From Allorhodoferax sp032337135 (lineage in GTDB: Bacteria > Pseudomonadota > Gammaproteobacteria > Burkholderiales > Burkholderiaceae_C): a stretch of DNA of 64,000 nucleotides. The notes beneath the pieces are model-generated. The model was not told the origin of the DNA, did not search any database, and worked only from the letters and a program-made list of their open reading frames with translations. The DNA lies in the NCBI RefSeq assembly GCF_032337135.1, contig NZ_JAVXZZ010000007.1, positions 1-64,000 of the forward strand, written 5' to 3'. The translations under genes were made by a program, and so were the position numbers. This document shows positions 1 to 8,384 of the stretch, one piece after another (within the stretch, counting starts at the first letter, position 1; every line of letters begins with the position of its first letter).

Positions 1-107
1 AAACCAGAGGACAAACGCTGCATCGAGGTCGCCAAGGAGGACTGCGAGTTGGTCAGGTTCCTCTGGGCCGTCAGCGAGTTCACATTGGTGTTGATGGTTG
101 CTGTCAT
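1..107 (-). CDS. fliC: Flagellin, N-terminal fragment cut by the window edge
   Basis: The minus strand from 107 downwards reads as the start of a flagellin: Met-Thr-Ala-Thr-Ile-Asn-Thr-Asn-Val-Asn-Ser-Leu, continuing to a Met-Gln-Arg-Leu-Ser-Ser-Gly segment, which is the conserved D0 helix of the bacterial flagellin N-terminus. Only 35 codons lie in the window. An AGGAG ribosome binding site (minus strand, about 116-120) sits 8 bases before the ATG. The gene diverges from the complete flagellin at 544 and has its own sigma-28-like promoter at 249-275. The family assignment is clear from the D0 motif; the middle and C-terminus cannot be judged here. Confidence 0.9.
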   Translation of the reverse strand, partial: MTATINTNVNSLTAQRNLTNSQSSLATSMQRLSSG

Positions 108-248
108 TTTGCTAACTCCTTAATAAGCTCACAAGTTCCGGCGACATGCCGATCTCAAAAAGCTGGCATGGCTGCCAACCCGTTTTGACCGGTGCGCCAC
201 CGTGACGCTTGCCGGACGACGAACCCACCTAAGAGCCCGTTGGGTTTG

Positions 249-275
249 TTTTCGGGAGATGCCGTGAAAACTTTA
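249..275 (-). promoter_or_regulatory. Sigma-28 (FliA) promoter of the minus-strand flagellin
   Basis: On the minus strand, TAAAGTTT (268-275) is a perfect match to the enterobacterial sigma-28 -35 element. An 11-base spacer separates it from CCCGAAAA (249-256), 6 of 8 against GCCGATAA. This predicts a start near 241 and a 5' leader of about 135 bases. The same -35/11/-10 layout recurs upstream of flgM and of the flagellinolysin. Confidence 0.7.
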
Positions 276-360
276 ATTTGATCTTCGCCACCAGGCTGAC
301 CACTTGATGCATGCAGCCCATCGGCGATCAACACCGATATTTCCCGGCAATTCGCAAAAT

Positions 361-376
361 TAAGGGTTAACCCTTA
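361..376. promoter_or_regulatory. 16-bp perfect palindrome between divergent flagellin genes
   Basis: TAAGGGTTAACCCTTA reads identically on both strands. It lies in the 436-bp AT-rich gap between the divergent flagellins, next to the best -35-like box for the plus-strand gene. A dimeric regulator site is the natural reading, but no known regulator motif was recognised. The rest of the gap (108-543) holds no open frame that looks like a gene. Confidence 0.4.
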
Positions 377-403
377 TTAAGTTTTGCCGTACCCAGCAAA
401 AAT
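377..403 (+). promoter_or_regulatory. Weak candidate sigma-28 promoter for the plus-strand flagellin
   Basis: TTAAGTTT (377-384) matches the sigma-28 -35 box at 7 of 8 positions. The -10 at the correct 11-base spacing, GCAAAAAT (396-403), matches only 4 of 8. A second possible -10, GCCGCTTA at 417-424, lacks a good -35. The promoter of this flagellin is therefore not firmly located. Confidence 0.3.
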
Positions 404-543
404 GGCTGTGATTTCGGCCGCTTATTGTTTTTTTGTCTCCAGCAGGCCTCTCCACAATTTGCCCATCGTTACTGATTGCCTGCAACACATGAATTTGCAA
501 TCGGCGGCGACGCCGGTTTCAAGTTTTCACTAGGAGTCTCGCA

Positions 544-2070
544 ATGGCCTCAACTATCAATACCAATATCCAGTCGCTGAATGCCCAGCGCAATCTGGCG
601 ACGTCGCAAGGATCCTTGAGCACATCCATGCAACGCCTCTCCAGTGGCCTGCGCATCAACAGCGCCAAGGATGATGCAGCAGGGCTGGCCATTGCCGAAC
701 GAATGACCTCTCAGGTGCGTGGACTCAACCAAGCAGCACGCAATGCCAATGACGGCATTTCGTTGGCCCAAGTGGCCGAAGGTGCTTTGGGCAGTGCCTC
801 TTCCACGCTGCAGCGGATTCGCGAACTCGCGGTGCAATCGGCCAACGCCACCAACAGCGCCTCGGATCGCGCGGCGCTCAATGCTGAAGTGAGCCAGCTG
901 ACCTCCGAACTGGATCGCATTGCCAAAACCGCCCAGTTCAACGGACAGAATATTCTGGACGGCAGTTTCACCTCGGCCACGTTCCAGGTCGGCGCCAACG
1001 CCAACCAGACGATCATTGCCACCACCGGTAATTTCAGCACCACCAAGTACGGGAACTTCCGCATCGGCGCGGAGGTCGCCTCCACTGCAGCAGGTCCCGG
1101 TGACCTGGTCATCGGCTCTACCGCAGGAGCCAACCTTACGACCGTCACGGGGACTACCGGCTCCGGTGCGGCAAGCCTGATCGTGTCCGATACCCTGGTT
1201 GTCAATGGTTCCTCCGGAAGCGCTAACGTTTCCGTCGCCACCGGTGACAGCGCAGCAACGGTGGCATCGAAGATCAATGCTCAGTCGGGAACGACGGGGG
1301 TGACAGCGACCGCACGAACGTCGACAGACCTGGTACCGACCGCAGGACAAAGCTACACGCTGTCGATCACGTCCAACAACACGACCCCAGTCAGTATTGC
1401 TTTCACCGTAGGTTCACCGATCAACAACGACACGCTATCCGCTGCGGTGACTGCATTCAATGACAAGTCGGCCACCACGGGGATCACCGCGAAAATCAAT
1501 TCCGGGGGCACCGGAATCACGCTGACCAATGAGAGTGGCGCCGATATCAAGGTCTTCAACACAGCGGCTTCCGGTGGCTCGATCACGATGGGATTAGGGT
1601 CCAGTACCGTGAGTGCAGCTGCCGGTGACTCACTCTATGTTTCTGGCGCATTGACATTGGACTCCGACAAATCTTTCAGTGTTGACGCTCCCAATGGGGC
1701 TTCGGGAACTGGGGCATCCTATTTCCTGGCGACAGCAGCGACCAGTCAAATGCAGGCCGTCGCCAATCTCGATGTGTCCACTTTCGACGCAGCATCGCGC
1801 TCATTGAGCATCGTGGACTCGGCGATCCAGGTGATCGCGGGGCAACGAGCCAAATTCGGCGCCTTGCAGTCGCGCTTCGAAAACACCATCGCCAGCCTGA
1901 ACACGATGTCCGAGAATCTCAGCGCTTCCCGTTCACGCATTCAGGATGCGGACTTTGCGATGGAAACGGCCAATTTGGCCCGGACGCAGATCTTGCAGCA
2001 GGCAGGTACGGCGATGGTGGCGCAAGCAAACCAGTTGCCCCAGGGGGTTTTGACCCTGTTGCGCCAATGA
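544..2070 (+). CDS. fliC: Flagellin (filament subunit)
   Basis: Structural subunit of the flagellar filament, exported by the flagellar type III system. The 508-residue product has the conserved N-terminal D0/D1 helices (residues 1-140, with the FNGQ turn at 132-135 and FQVG at 147-150) and the C-terminal D1/D0 helices (about 420-508, ending in LLRQ). Residues 150-420 are a Ser/Thr/Gly/Ala-rich variable region with two segments resembling flagellin IN repeats (about 215-260 and 275-345). That surface-exposed, Ser/Thr-rich part suits O-glycosylation. AGGAG at 531-535 supports the ATG at 544. The GT41 glycosyltransferase gene starts 19 bases after its stop, suggesting cotranscription. It is divergent from another flagellin and about 14 kb from the flagellinolysin. 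Confidence 0.95.
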   Translation: MASTINTNIQSLNAQRNLATSQGSLSTSMQRLSSGLRINSAKDDAAGLAIAERMTSQVRGLNQAARNANDGISLAQVAEGALGSASSTLQRIRELAVQSANATNSASDRAALNAEVSQLTSELDRIAKTAQFNGQNILDGSFTSATFQVGANANQTIIATTGNFSTTKYGNFRIGAEVASTAAGPGDLVIGSTAGANLTTVTGTTGSGAASLIVSDTLVVNGSSGSANVSVATGDSAATVASKINAQSGTTGVTATARTSTDLVPTAGQSYTLSITSNNTTPVSIAFTVGSPINNDTLSAAVTAFNDKSATTGITAKINSGGTGITLTNESGADIKVFNTAASGGSITMGLGSSTVSAAAGDSLYVSGALTLDSDKSFSVDAPNGASGTGASYFLATAATSQMQAVANLDVSTFDAASRSLSIVDSAIQVIAGQRAKFGALQSRFENTIASLNTMSENLSASRSRIQDADFAMETANLARTQILQQAGTAMVAQANQLPQGVLTLLRQ

Positions 2071-2089
2071 GGCATGACGTCAATCTGCC

Positions 2090-4273
2090 ATGGATGCATT
2101 AACCATAGAAAACGAAACCGACGCATTCAAAACGCTGTGGCATGCAAAAGCGTGGCCAGAGCTGGAGCGTCTGTGCCGGGACACAATACTCAGCGACCCC
2201 CGGAACATCAAGGCGCATCGATTTCTTGGATTTTCGATTCATCAGCAAGACCGTACCAATGAAGCTCTTCAGACATATGCCAAGTCAGCTTCGTTGATTC
2301 CTGATGACCCAGAGCTATTGGTGAACTACTGCAAGCTATTGCTTGCCCAGGGTCGCTCCGACGAAGCGCTCCCCCACGCTGAAAGAGCAACGCAGCTTTG
2401 CGCGGACAACTCGCTTCTATGGAGCACTTTAGCTGCCACGTGCTATGAAACAAGCCACCACAAGCGGGGCTATGCCGCAGCAGACAAAGCACTAGAGTTG
2501 GCGCGCACGCCAGAAGAGCGCTTCTTGGCCTTCAATCAACGAGCCATCCATGGCCGCGAATTGGGGTATATCAAGCAGGCGGTAGAAGACTCAATTCGGG
2601 GCATCGAGATTGCCCCTGACAACGTTGTCAACCACACCAATCGGATGCTGTTTATGTTGGCAGATCCGGACACCACGGCACACGACATTCGTCAAGCGGC
2701 CGAAGCTTTCTCCGTCGCCATCGAAGCGCCATTGCGAGCCAAATGGGCGTCATTTGCCGATCGCAATCGCGACCCATGGCGCAGACTCAAGGTGGGCTTC
2801 CTCTCACCTGACCTGCGGATGCATTCTGTCATGGTCTTCGCGGAGGGCCTGTTTGCCAATCTGGACCGGCGTCAGTTCGAACTGTTCGGGTTTTATCTAC
2901 ACCCAAAGCAAGACTACGTCACGGAACGCGTCAAAAAACACCTTGACCATTTCATCGATGTTCATCATCTTTCCAGTGAAAGTCGTTGGCGGTGTATACA
3001 GAATCACGAGATCGACATCCTGATTGACTTGGCGGGCCATACTGCGCACCACGGCTTGGTGAGCATGGCGCACAAGGCGGCCCCCATCCAGGCGTCCTTT
3101 ATCGGCTTCCCCGGAACCACAGGTCTGCAGTCCGTGGACTACTTCATTTCCGACCAGGTTACCGACCCGGACAATGCGCAAGCTGATTACGTTGAAACGC
3201 TGTTGCGCATGCCCATGCGGCCCTGCACCTATCGCCCCCTGAGCAGAAATCCGCTGTGGCGCTACCAGCCGGCGTACCAGGTACAACCAGCACCCGCCCT
3301 GCGCAATGGATATGTCACCTTTGGATCGTGCAACAACCTGGGCAAGGTCACGGATCAGGTCTTGAGGACATGGGGCGCCATACTGAACACGGTGCCAGGC
3401 TCCAAATTTCTGATCGAAGGCAAGGGGTTCGAACTGCCCGAATTCACACAACGATACATCGAGCGCTGCAGGACGCTGGGCATTGCGGAGGACCGCCTGA
3501 TTCTGGTCCCCCGCGAATACAAGAACCAATACCTGACCTACCACGACGTAGACATTGCCTTGGACACCTTCCCGATGACGGGCGGTGCAACCTCGCTCGA
3601 TGTCGTCTGGATGGGCCTCCCTGTGGTATCCATGCTGGGACGCAGCCACATGGGCCGCATTACGGCTGGCGTGCTGCAATGCCTGAACCGCACCGAGTGG
3701 CTCGCTCAGGACGAGGCGTCGTATGTAGCCATTGCGAGTTCACTTGCCAGTGACATCAGGGCTCTCAATGAGTTGCGCCTCGGACTGAGGGACGCGGTTG
3801 AGCAGTCCTCGCTCCTGCGCGATGAACTGGTCTGCCCCATGTTCGGCGTTGCGCTTCGCTCCATGTGGCACCGTTGGGTATCCGCCATGGAGGCCCCCAA
3901 TGACCACGCAACCCAGGATTCCCTGTGCGAACATTGGGCTCAGAACCCACCAGAATCACTGATGGATCGCGGCACGGAAACCGTTGGCATCGCCCCGGGT
4001 ATTCGCGTGACGAAGACGCAGGCCCGAAGCCAGCTGCTGGAGATGCTTGAACTCGCAAAACGCTCGCCCCCCCCGGTCGCAGGACAACCGTTGACCGGCG
4101 CATGGAAGGCTGCAACGGAATTTGCGGAGCACCTCCTGTGCGCACACCCACATGACCCGATTGCATTGACAGTGCTCAGTGAAATTGAAGAGCACTGCGG
4201 CAACTTGGCTTTCGCCGTGACCTACATGCAATTCGCAACCAAAGCCTTGATGCAAGGCCATCAGCCGGCATAA
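2090..4273 (+). CDS. TPR/SPINDLY-type O-linked glycosyltransferase (GT41), probably modifying flagellin
   Basis: The 727-residue protein has N-terminal TPR-like helices (about 10-200) and then a glycosyltransferase family 41 catalytic region starting near residue 232 (RLKVGFLSPDLR). The signature TFGSCNNLGKVTD (from 410) and the nucleotide-sugar loop DTFPMTGGATSLD (from 492) correspond to the OGT motifs TFGSFN..K and DT...GHTT. GT41 enzymes transfer a nucleotide-activated sugar to Ser/Thr. Unusually, about 110 residues follow the catalytic region, and the last part looks like another TPR-like helical repeat. The gene directly follows the flagellin, so flagellin is the likely acceptor; the donor sugar is not shown by sequence and could be the CDP-sugar of the convergent operon or UDP-GlcNAc. 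The ribosome binding site is weak, consistent with coupling to the flagellin message. Confidence 0.88.
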   Translation: MDALTIENETDAFKTLWHAKAWPELERLCRDTILSDPRNIKAHRFLGFSIHQQDRTNEALQTYAKSASLIPDDPELLVNYCKLLLAQGRSDEALPHAERATQLCADNSLLWSTLAATCYETSHHKRGYAAADKALELARTPEERFLAFNQRAIHGRELGYIKQAVEDSIRGIEIAPDNVVNHTNRMLFMLADPDTTAHDIRQAAEAFSVAIEAPLRAKWASFADRNRDPWRRLKVGFLSPDLRMHSVMVFAEGLFANLDRRQFELFGFYLHPKQDYVTERVKKHLDHFIDVHHLSSESRWRCIQNHEIDILIDLAGHTAHHGLVSMAHKAAPIQASFIGFPGTTGLQSVDYFISDQVTDPDNAQADYVETLLRMPMRPCTYRPLSRNPLWRYQPAYQVQPAPALRNGYVTFGSCNNLGKVTDQVLRTWGAILNTVPGSKFLIEGKGFELPEFTQRYIERCRTLGIAEDRLILVPREYKNQYLTYHDVDIALDTFPMTGGATSLDVVWMGLPVVSMLGRSHMGRITAGVLQCLNRTEWLAQDEASYVAIASSLASDIRALNELRLGLRDAVEQSSLLRDELVCPMFGVALRSMWHRWVSAMEAPNDHATQDSLCEHWAQNPPESLMDRGTETVGIAPGIRVTKTQARSQLLEMLELAKRSPPPVAGQPLTGAWKAATEFAEHLLCAHPHDPIALTVLSEIEEHCGNLAFAVTYMQFATKALMQGHQPA

Positions 4274-4282
4274 CCACGTGCT

Positions 4283-4330
4283 ACCACTGAGTGAGTGGAG
4301 CCCATCAGCACAAGGGGCATTCGCGCCCCT
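4283..4330. terminator. Possible convergent terminator region (two small hairpins)
   Basis: In the 64-bp gap between two convergent genes, CCACT-GAGTG-AGTGG (4283-4297) and AGGGGC-ATTCGC-GCCCCT (4313-4330) can form stem-loops. Neither is followed by a clear T run on either strand, so intrinsic termination is uncertain. Confidence 0.3.
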
Positions 4331-4337
4331 GACCCGG

Positions 4338-5114
4338 TCAGTCGATGCGCCGCAGGAACCCCGATGGTGCCACGGTGACCATGAGCTTGGATTGCATAGT
4401 GAAATCAATCTCAAACTCGGGATGGTCTTGGAGCCACTGCTGCACCGCCGTCATCGGGTTGTCGCCTACATCCCATGGTCGGTCAGGAAAGAAGTGCGGT
4501 GGCATGTCTTCGACAAACGTGTCAAAGACGACGCAATAGCTGCCAACGGAAACCAGTGAAGCATAGGCCTGGAGTTCCTGAAGAACATGTGCATGGGTAT
4601 GCATCGAGTCCAGAAACACCATGACTTTCGCACCGGATGGGACTAGTGCCCGCACCTGGTCAATGGTGGAGGCGTCTACCGACGATCCCTGAAGCAGGTG
4701 GATCCGGCTGGCCATGGGATGCGCCTCAATGGCCTCTCGGTTGTGCTTGCGAATGTCGATGTCTACACCGATCACACGCCGCGACGAGGCGGCAGGATCC
4801 AGGGTGCGCTTTTCAGCAATGGCATCAGCCATGTCGAGCAAGGCCAGCAAGGATGCAGAAAGGACCAGAGAACCACCGTGAGCGATCCCGGTTTCAATGA
4901 TCACATCCGGACGCACGCGCCAAACCAACTCCTGAACGGCGACCATGTCCTGCGGATACTGGATGATCGGGCGCCCCATCCAGTCGAAGTTGTAGACATA
5001 CTTGCGCTCCATCGACGCCTGCAACCAATGGCGAGACAGCGCTGCAAATGAATCATCCTCCCGGTAGCTTTGAAGGCGATGTTCCCGCTCTTGCTCGAAT
5101 TCAACGTTTCGCAT
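4338..5114 (-). CDS. CmcI / cephalosporin-hydroxylase-family protein (SAM-methyltransferase fold)
   Basis: The product resembles the CmcI family (PF04989), which has a class I methyltransferase fold and occurs in sugar and antibiotic clusters. Visible marks are a SAM-type loop IETGIAHGGSLVLSA (about 74-88), an acidic VIGVDIDIRKHN stretch, and MVFLDSMHTHAHVLQEL, whose Asp and His residues fit the family metal site. The start is set at 5114: an in-frame ATG at 5120 lies only 2 bases from GAGGAG, while 5114 has 8-base spacing. It is the last gene of the sugar operon, 16 bases after the aldehyde dehydrogenase. O-methylation or another late tailoring of the glycan is plausible, but the true reaction is unknown. 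Confidence 0.75.
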   Translation of the reverse strand: MRNVEFEQEREHRLQSYREDDSFAALSRHWLQASMERKYVYNFDWMGRPIIQYPQDMVAVQELVWRVRPDVIIETGIAHGGSLVLSASLLALLDMADAIAEKRTLDPAASSRRVIGVDIDIRKHNREAIEAHPMASRIHLLQGSSVDASTIDQVRALVPSGAKVMVFLDSMHTHAHVLQELQAYASLVSVGSYCVVFDTFVEDMPPHFFPDRPWDVGDNPMTAVQQWLQDHPEFEIDFTMQSKLMVTVAPSGFLRRID

Positions 5115-5130
5115 GGTCATATCTCCTCAA

Positions 5131-6699
5131 TCAGGTAGGGCCAGGGGCACGACGCTTGGTACAGATGGTGATGGAACGGCTGGCAAAGCATTTTTCGAAA
5201 GCCCGCAGCCCTTTGTCCTTGGTCCCGTTGCCAGAGTCGCCAAGTCCCCCGAAGGGCACAGAAATATCATCCATCCCCCAGCCATTGATATACACGTTTC
5301 CCGCGTACACCCCACGCTGGAATGCCAATGCATCGCCAAGGTGGTCTGTATAGATGCCCGCAGCCAGCGCATACCGACTGTCGTTCGCCAGCGCGATGGC
5401 ATCGTCCAGATGATCAACGGTAAAGACGGACAGTACGGGGCCAAACACTTCTTGTTGTGCCAAAGCTCCATGGGGCGCGACGTTCCCCAGCACCGTGGGC
5501 AAGTAGTAGGCACCTCCCGGAACGACATCTGCAGGCGATCCACCGACCCACAATTCGGCACCCTCGTCGGTGGCAGTACGTACCAGAGCATCGATGCGCT
5601 CCACATCAAAGTGGCTGCATAGGGCGCCGTGCTGTGGTCGGCCCACTCGCGGATCACATGGAACGTGAGTGCCGGAAATCCCCACAATGATCTGACGAAC
5701 TTGGTCCAGCAATGGACGGGCGACGATCAACCTCGACGGTGCATTACAGGTTTGACCCGCGTTGCCGAACACCCTCCCACAGACCTCCTCTACAGCCTCT
5801 TGAAGATTGCTGCAACCATGCCAGATGAGCGCCGGGCTCTTGCCGCCACACTCAACACTGACAGGCTTGATGCGATGACGTGAAGCCGAATTGCAGACCG
5901 TCCGCCCCGTTCGACTGGAACCGGTGAAAAACACGGCACTGACGTCCGGGTGTTCCACGAGATACTGCCCAACCGTTTCGCCCGAACCAACCACAACGTT
6001 CAGCACATGGGCGGGCAGCCCCGCTTGCGCGGCAAGCTGCGCAAACCGCAGGGCACTGTAGCTACTCTGCTCTGCAGGTTTCAATACCACGCAGTTCCCC
6101 GCGGCCAATGCGGGTGCCAGCTTCCAGGCGATGTTTTCCAGTGGATAGTTCCAGGGTGTAATCGCTGCAACGACGCCCAAAGGGGTTTTTTCAACCCATC
6201 CGATCCGTTCCCCATTGGCGGGGACATACTCGCCTTGGACCTTATCAATCCATTCGGCGAACCAGCGGAAACATTCGGCCGCCTTGACAGCATCCTGCTG
6301 CACCAGCCGCGCGTAGGGTTTGCCCATGCTCAGACAATCCATAACGCAAAGCTCGGTCGCATGGGCCTCGAGCAACACCGCCATCTGCAGTAGCACTTGC
6401 TTGCGTGAAGCAGGGGACAGGTGTGCCCAGTCACCGCGGTGAAATGCACTGCGCGCCTGACTCACGGCGTCATCCACCAGGGCCATATCTCCCTCGAACA
6501 GCGCAGGCAAGATGCGCCCATCCACGGGGCTACGCCGAAGCGGCATCGTTTGCTGTGTTCCGCAATCGACCCAGGCATTTCCCACCCAGGAAGTCTGGGG
6601 CCAGACCAATTGCTCGGCAATGGCCTCGAACTGTGCGACATCGTCGAACGAATCTATCGCCTGAGATTCCTCTTTGCGAGCCAAGGTCTGGTTCCTCAT
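5131..6699 (-). CDS. NAD(P)-dependent aldehyde dehydrogenase
   Basis: A full-length ALDH-superfamily enzyme (522 residues) that oxidises an aldehyde to an acid. The active-site set is present: TPWNYP with Asn184, KPAEQS with Lys207, the general base Glu283 in VECGGKSP, and the catalytic Cys318 in FGNAGQTCNA. The N-terminus has about 35 extra residues before the usual start of the fold. Its ATG overlaps the stop of the acyl-AMP ligase (ATGA), so the two are translationally coupled. In this context it may make the acid that the ligase activates, or process a side chain of the sugar. The substrate cannot be read from sequence. Confidence 0.9.
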   Translation of the reverse strand: MRNQTLARKEESQAIDSFDDVAQFEAIAEQLVWPQTSWVGNAWVDCGTQQTMPLRRSPVDGRILPALFEGDMALVDDAVSQARSAFHRGDWAHLSPASRKQVLLQMAVLLEAHATELCVMDCLSMGKPYARLVQQDAVKAAECFRWFAEWIDKVQGEYVPANGERIGWVEKTPLGVVAAITPWNYPLENIAWKLAPALAAGNCVVLKPAEQSSYSALRFAQLAAQAGLPAHVLNVVVGSGETVGQYLVEHPDVSAVFFTGSSRTGRTVCNSASRHRIKPVSVECGGKSPALIWHGCSNLQEAVEEVCGRVFGNAGQTCNAPSRLIVARPLLDQVRQIIVGISGTHVPCDPRVGRPQHGALCSHFDVERIDALVRTATDEGAELWVGGSPADVVPGGAYYLPTVLGNVAPHGALAQQEVFGPVLSVFTVDHLDDAIALANDSRYALAAGIYTDHLGDALAFQRGVYAGNVYINGWGMDDISVPFGGLGDSGNGTKDKGLRAFEKCFASRSITICTKRRAPGPT

Positions 6700-8102
6700 A
6701 CGTTGATCATGGCTCGCAGACTGGGCTTATCGAGCTTGCCGTTGTACAGTCGCGGAAGTTCGGCGAGTACGATCACTTTGTCAGCCTGCTCCACACTCTG
6801 CAACTCCGCCGCCAGGTAGAGCTGCAATGCGCTGCGCGCCGCCGCTGTGTCGTCCCACAGGCTTACAAATAACGCCATCCGCTCACCCGCCAAGCCAGCG
6901 TCATACCCTACCACAGCGGACTCCCGTACCCCCGCGCATTGGCTGACGACGGATTCAACATATTGCGGTGAAATGTTATACCCCCCACGGATGATCAGAT
7001 CCTTGATGCGCCCAATGATGCGAATCCGTCCAAATTCGGATTCGGCCAGATCACCCGTCGGGAAAGGCTGCGCAACGGAAGCGGCCAGAGACCCGGCCTC
7101 AAGGTATCCCATCATCGAAAATGGCGACCCGACCATCAGCTCGCTACCTTCGTTGTCATCTCGAGCGGCCAGACCAATGGTGTACGCCTCGGCAGGCACC
7201 GAGAAATCATTCATAGCACGAGCATCTTCTTCTGTCTGAAGACTCACCGGCCCCCCGACTTCCGTGATCCCGTAGCAATCCCGTAGCGGAGCCTGGAACT
7301 TCGCAAGGAACTGCTCACGCAATCCCTTTGGTATGGGCGCCGAAGTGCATTGCACCTGCTGGATTTGCAGCGGAAACTGCTTCAGCACATCTGCGTTGCG
7401 AGTGAGGAAGACCATGCTGGAAGCCATGGTAGGAACCAAACTGAGTGTGTTGGCGCTGCGCCGCAAGGCCGACAGTGCCAACGTAGCTCCCCCCATGGCC
7501 TGAAAAGGCTCCCCCTCGATGACCGTGCCACCACATGACAACACAGCTAGACAGGCATTCAAAATCCCTGCCATATACACCCAGGGCAACACATGGTAGA
7601 GCCGCGTGTGTGTTCCGAACTGGGACAGGTTTCCGAAAGCTACGGCACTGGCCAGATAGTGTTGCAGCGAGTGTTGTATCGCCTTTGGCTGGCCGGTGGA
7701 GCCGGAACTGAGTGCGATCAAGAACCCCCCAAGGTGTTCTGCCACGTCACGGTTCGATGGCTCGTGCACCACAGCGTCATTGAGCAAACTGAGCTTCGGC
7801 CGCACCAGGTCGCTGGCAGCTTGGATGTAGCGCGACGGAGCCGTTGAACTGATAGGACACACGCGCCATCCGCCGTGCATCGCACCAAACAGATGAAGCA
7901 AGGCCTGCCGGGCCCCGCGATACTGGACAAGCACTGCATCCCCTGGGACCAATCCATGGCGTGCGCGCAAGTCATTCGCGAATTGCTGAGCGTTTGCCCA
8001 GAGTTGTCCATAGGTCCACTGCTCGCCGTCGAGAAATTCGATGGCAGAGCGCTCTGCATGCTTGGCGATCACCGCCTCCCACAACACCAGCGATGCAACC
8101 AC
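6696..8102 (-). CDS. Acyl-AMP ligase / acyl-CoA synthetase family (AMP-binding enzyme)
   Basis: Member of the ANL adenylate-forming superfamily, which activates a carboxylic acid with ATP and passes it to CoA or an acyl carrier protein. The 468-residue protein has the AMP-binding P-loop LSSGSTGQPK (131-140), a YGITEVGG adenine motif, PTGDLAE, the hinge IKDLIIRGGYNISP, and a C-terminal NGKLDK catalytic lysine. The start is GTG at 8102, supported by AGGAG with 6-base spacing. An acyl carrier protein gene ends 3 bases upstream, so acyl-ACP formation is the likely role. It is shorter than typical fatty-acid CoA ligases. Confidence 0.87.
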   Translation of the reverse strand: MVASLVLWEAVIAKHAERSAIEFLDGEQWTYGQLWANAQQFANDLRARHGLVPGDAVLVQYRGARQALLHLFGAMHGGWRVCPISSTAPSRYIQAASDLVRPKLSLLNDAVVHEPSNRDVAEHLGGFLIALSSGSTGQPKAIQHSLQHYLASAVAFGNLSQFGTHTRLYHVLPWVYMAGILNACLAVLSCGGTVIEGEPFQAMGGATLALSALRRSANTLSLVPTMASSMVFLTRNADVLKQFPLQIQQVQCTSAPIPKGLREQFLAKFQAPLRDCYGITEVGGPVSLQTEEDARAMNDFSVPAEAYTIGLAARDDNEGSELMVGSPFSMMGYLEAGSLAASVAQPFPTGDLAESEFGRIRIIGRIKDLIIRGGYNISPQYVESVVSQCAGVRESAVVGYDAGLAGERMALFVSLWDDTAAARSALQLYLAAELQSVEQADKVIVLAELPRLYNGKLDKPSLRAMINV

Positions 8103-8105
8103 CGT

Positions 8106-8360
8106 CTACTCCTGCGAGGTCACCACGCTGCCGCCTCGCGCAGCCACTATGGCCGCCAGCCCACGCAATGTACGGAATGCGGGGTCGACGAAATCCGCAT
8201 CCTCGAACGTCACAGCATACCTAGCCTCACAAAAAGCGATCAGCTCAACCAGCCCAAACGAATCGAGGTATCCGCTCCGATAAAGGTCTTCATCGTCCGC
8301 TGGTACAGCCAGTGCTCCGCGTAATTGCAACCAATCCGCAACATCTTTGACAACCGTCAT
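8106..8360 (-). CDS. Acyl carrier protein
   Basis: An 84-residue acidic protein with the phosphopantetheine attachment motif DSFGLVEL (Ser34), helical segments on both sides and no other domain. Discrete carriers like this hold an activated acyl or aminoacyl group as a thioester. It is 3 bases upstream of the acyl-AMP ligase and 24 bases downstream of the radical SAM gene, so it is clearly part of this operon and is not the housekeeping AcpP. It probably carries the acyl group placed on the amino sugar, or an intermediate modified by neighbouring enzymes. Confidence 0.85.
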   Translation of the reverse strand: MTVVKDVADWLQLRGALAVPADDEDLYRSGYLDSFGLVELIAFCEARYAVTFEDADFVDPAFRTLRGLAAIVAARGGSVVTSQE

Positions 8361-8384
8361 GTCAGCGCCCCTCGGCCAATACGT

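Noticed and set aside
148..155. GCCGATCT on the plus strand as a sigma-28 -10 box for the 544 flagellin
   Set aside because: The nearest CAAGTT is only about 9-10 bases upstream, and the leader would be nearly 400 bases long.
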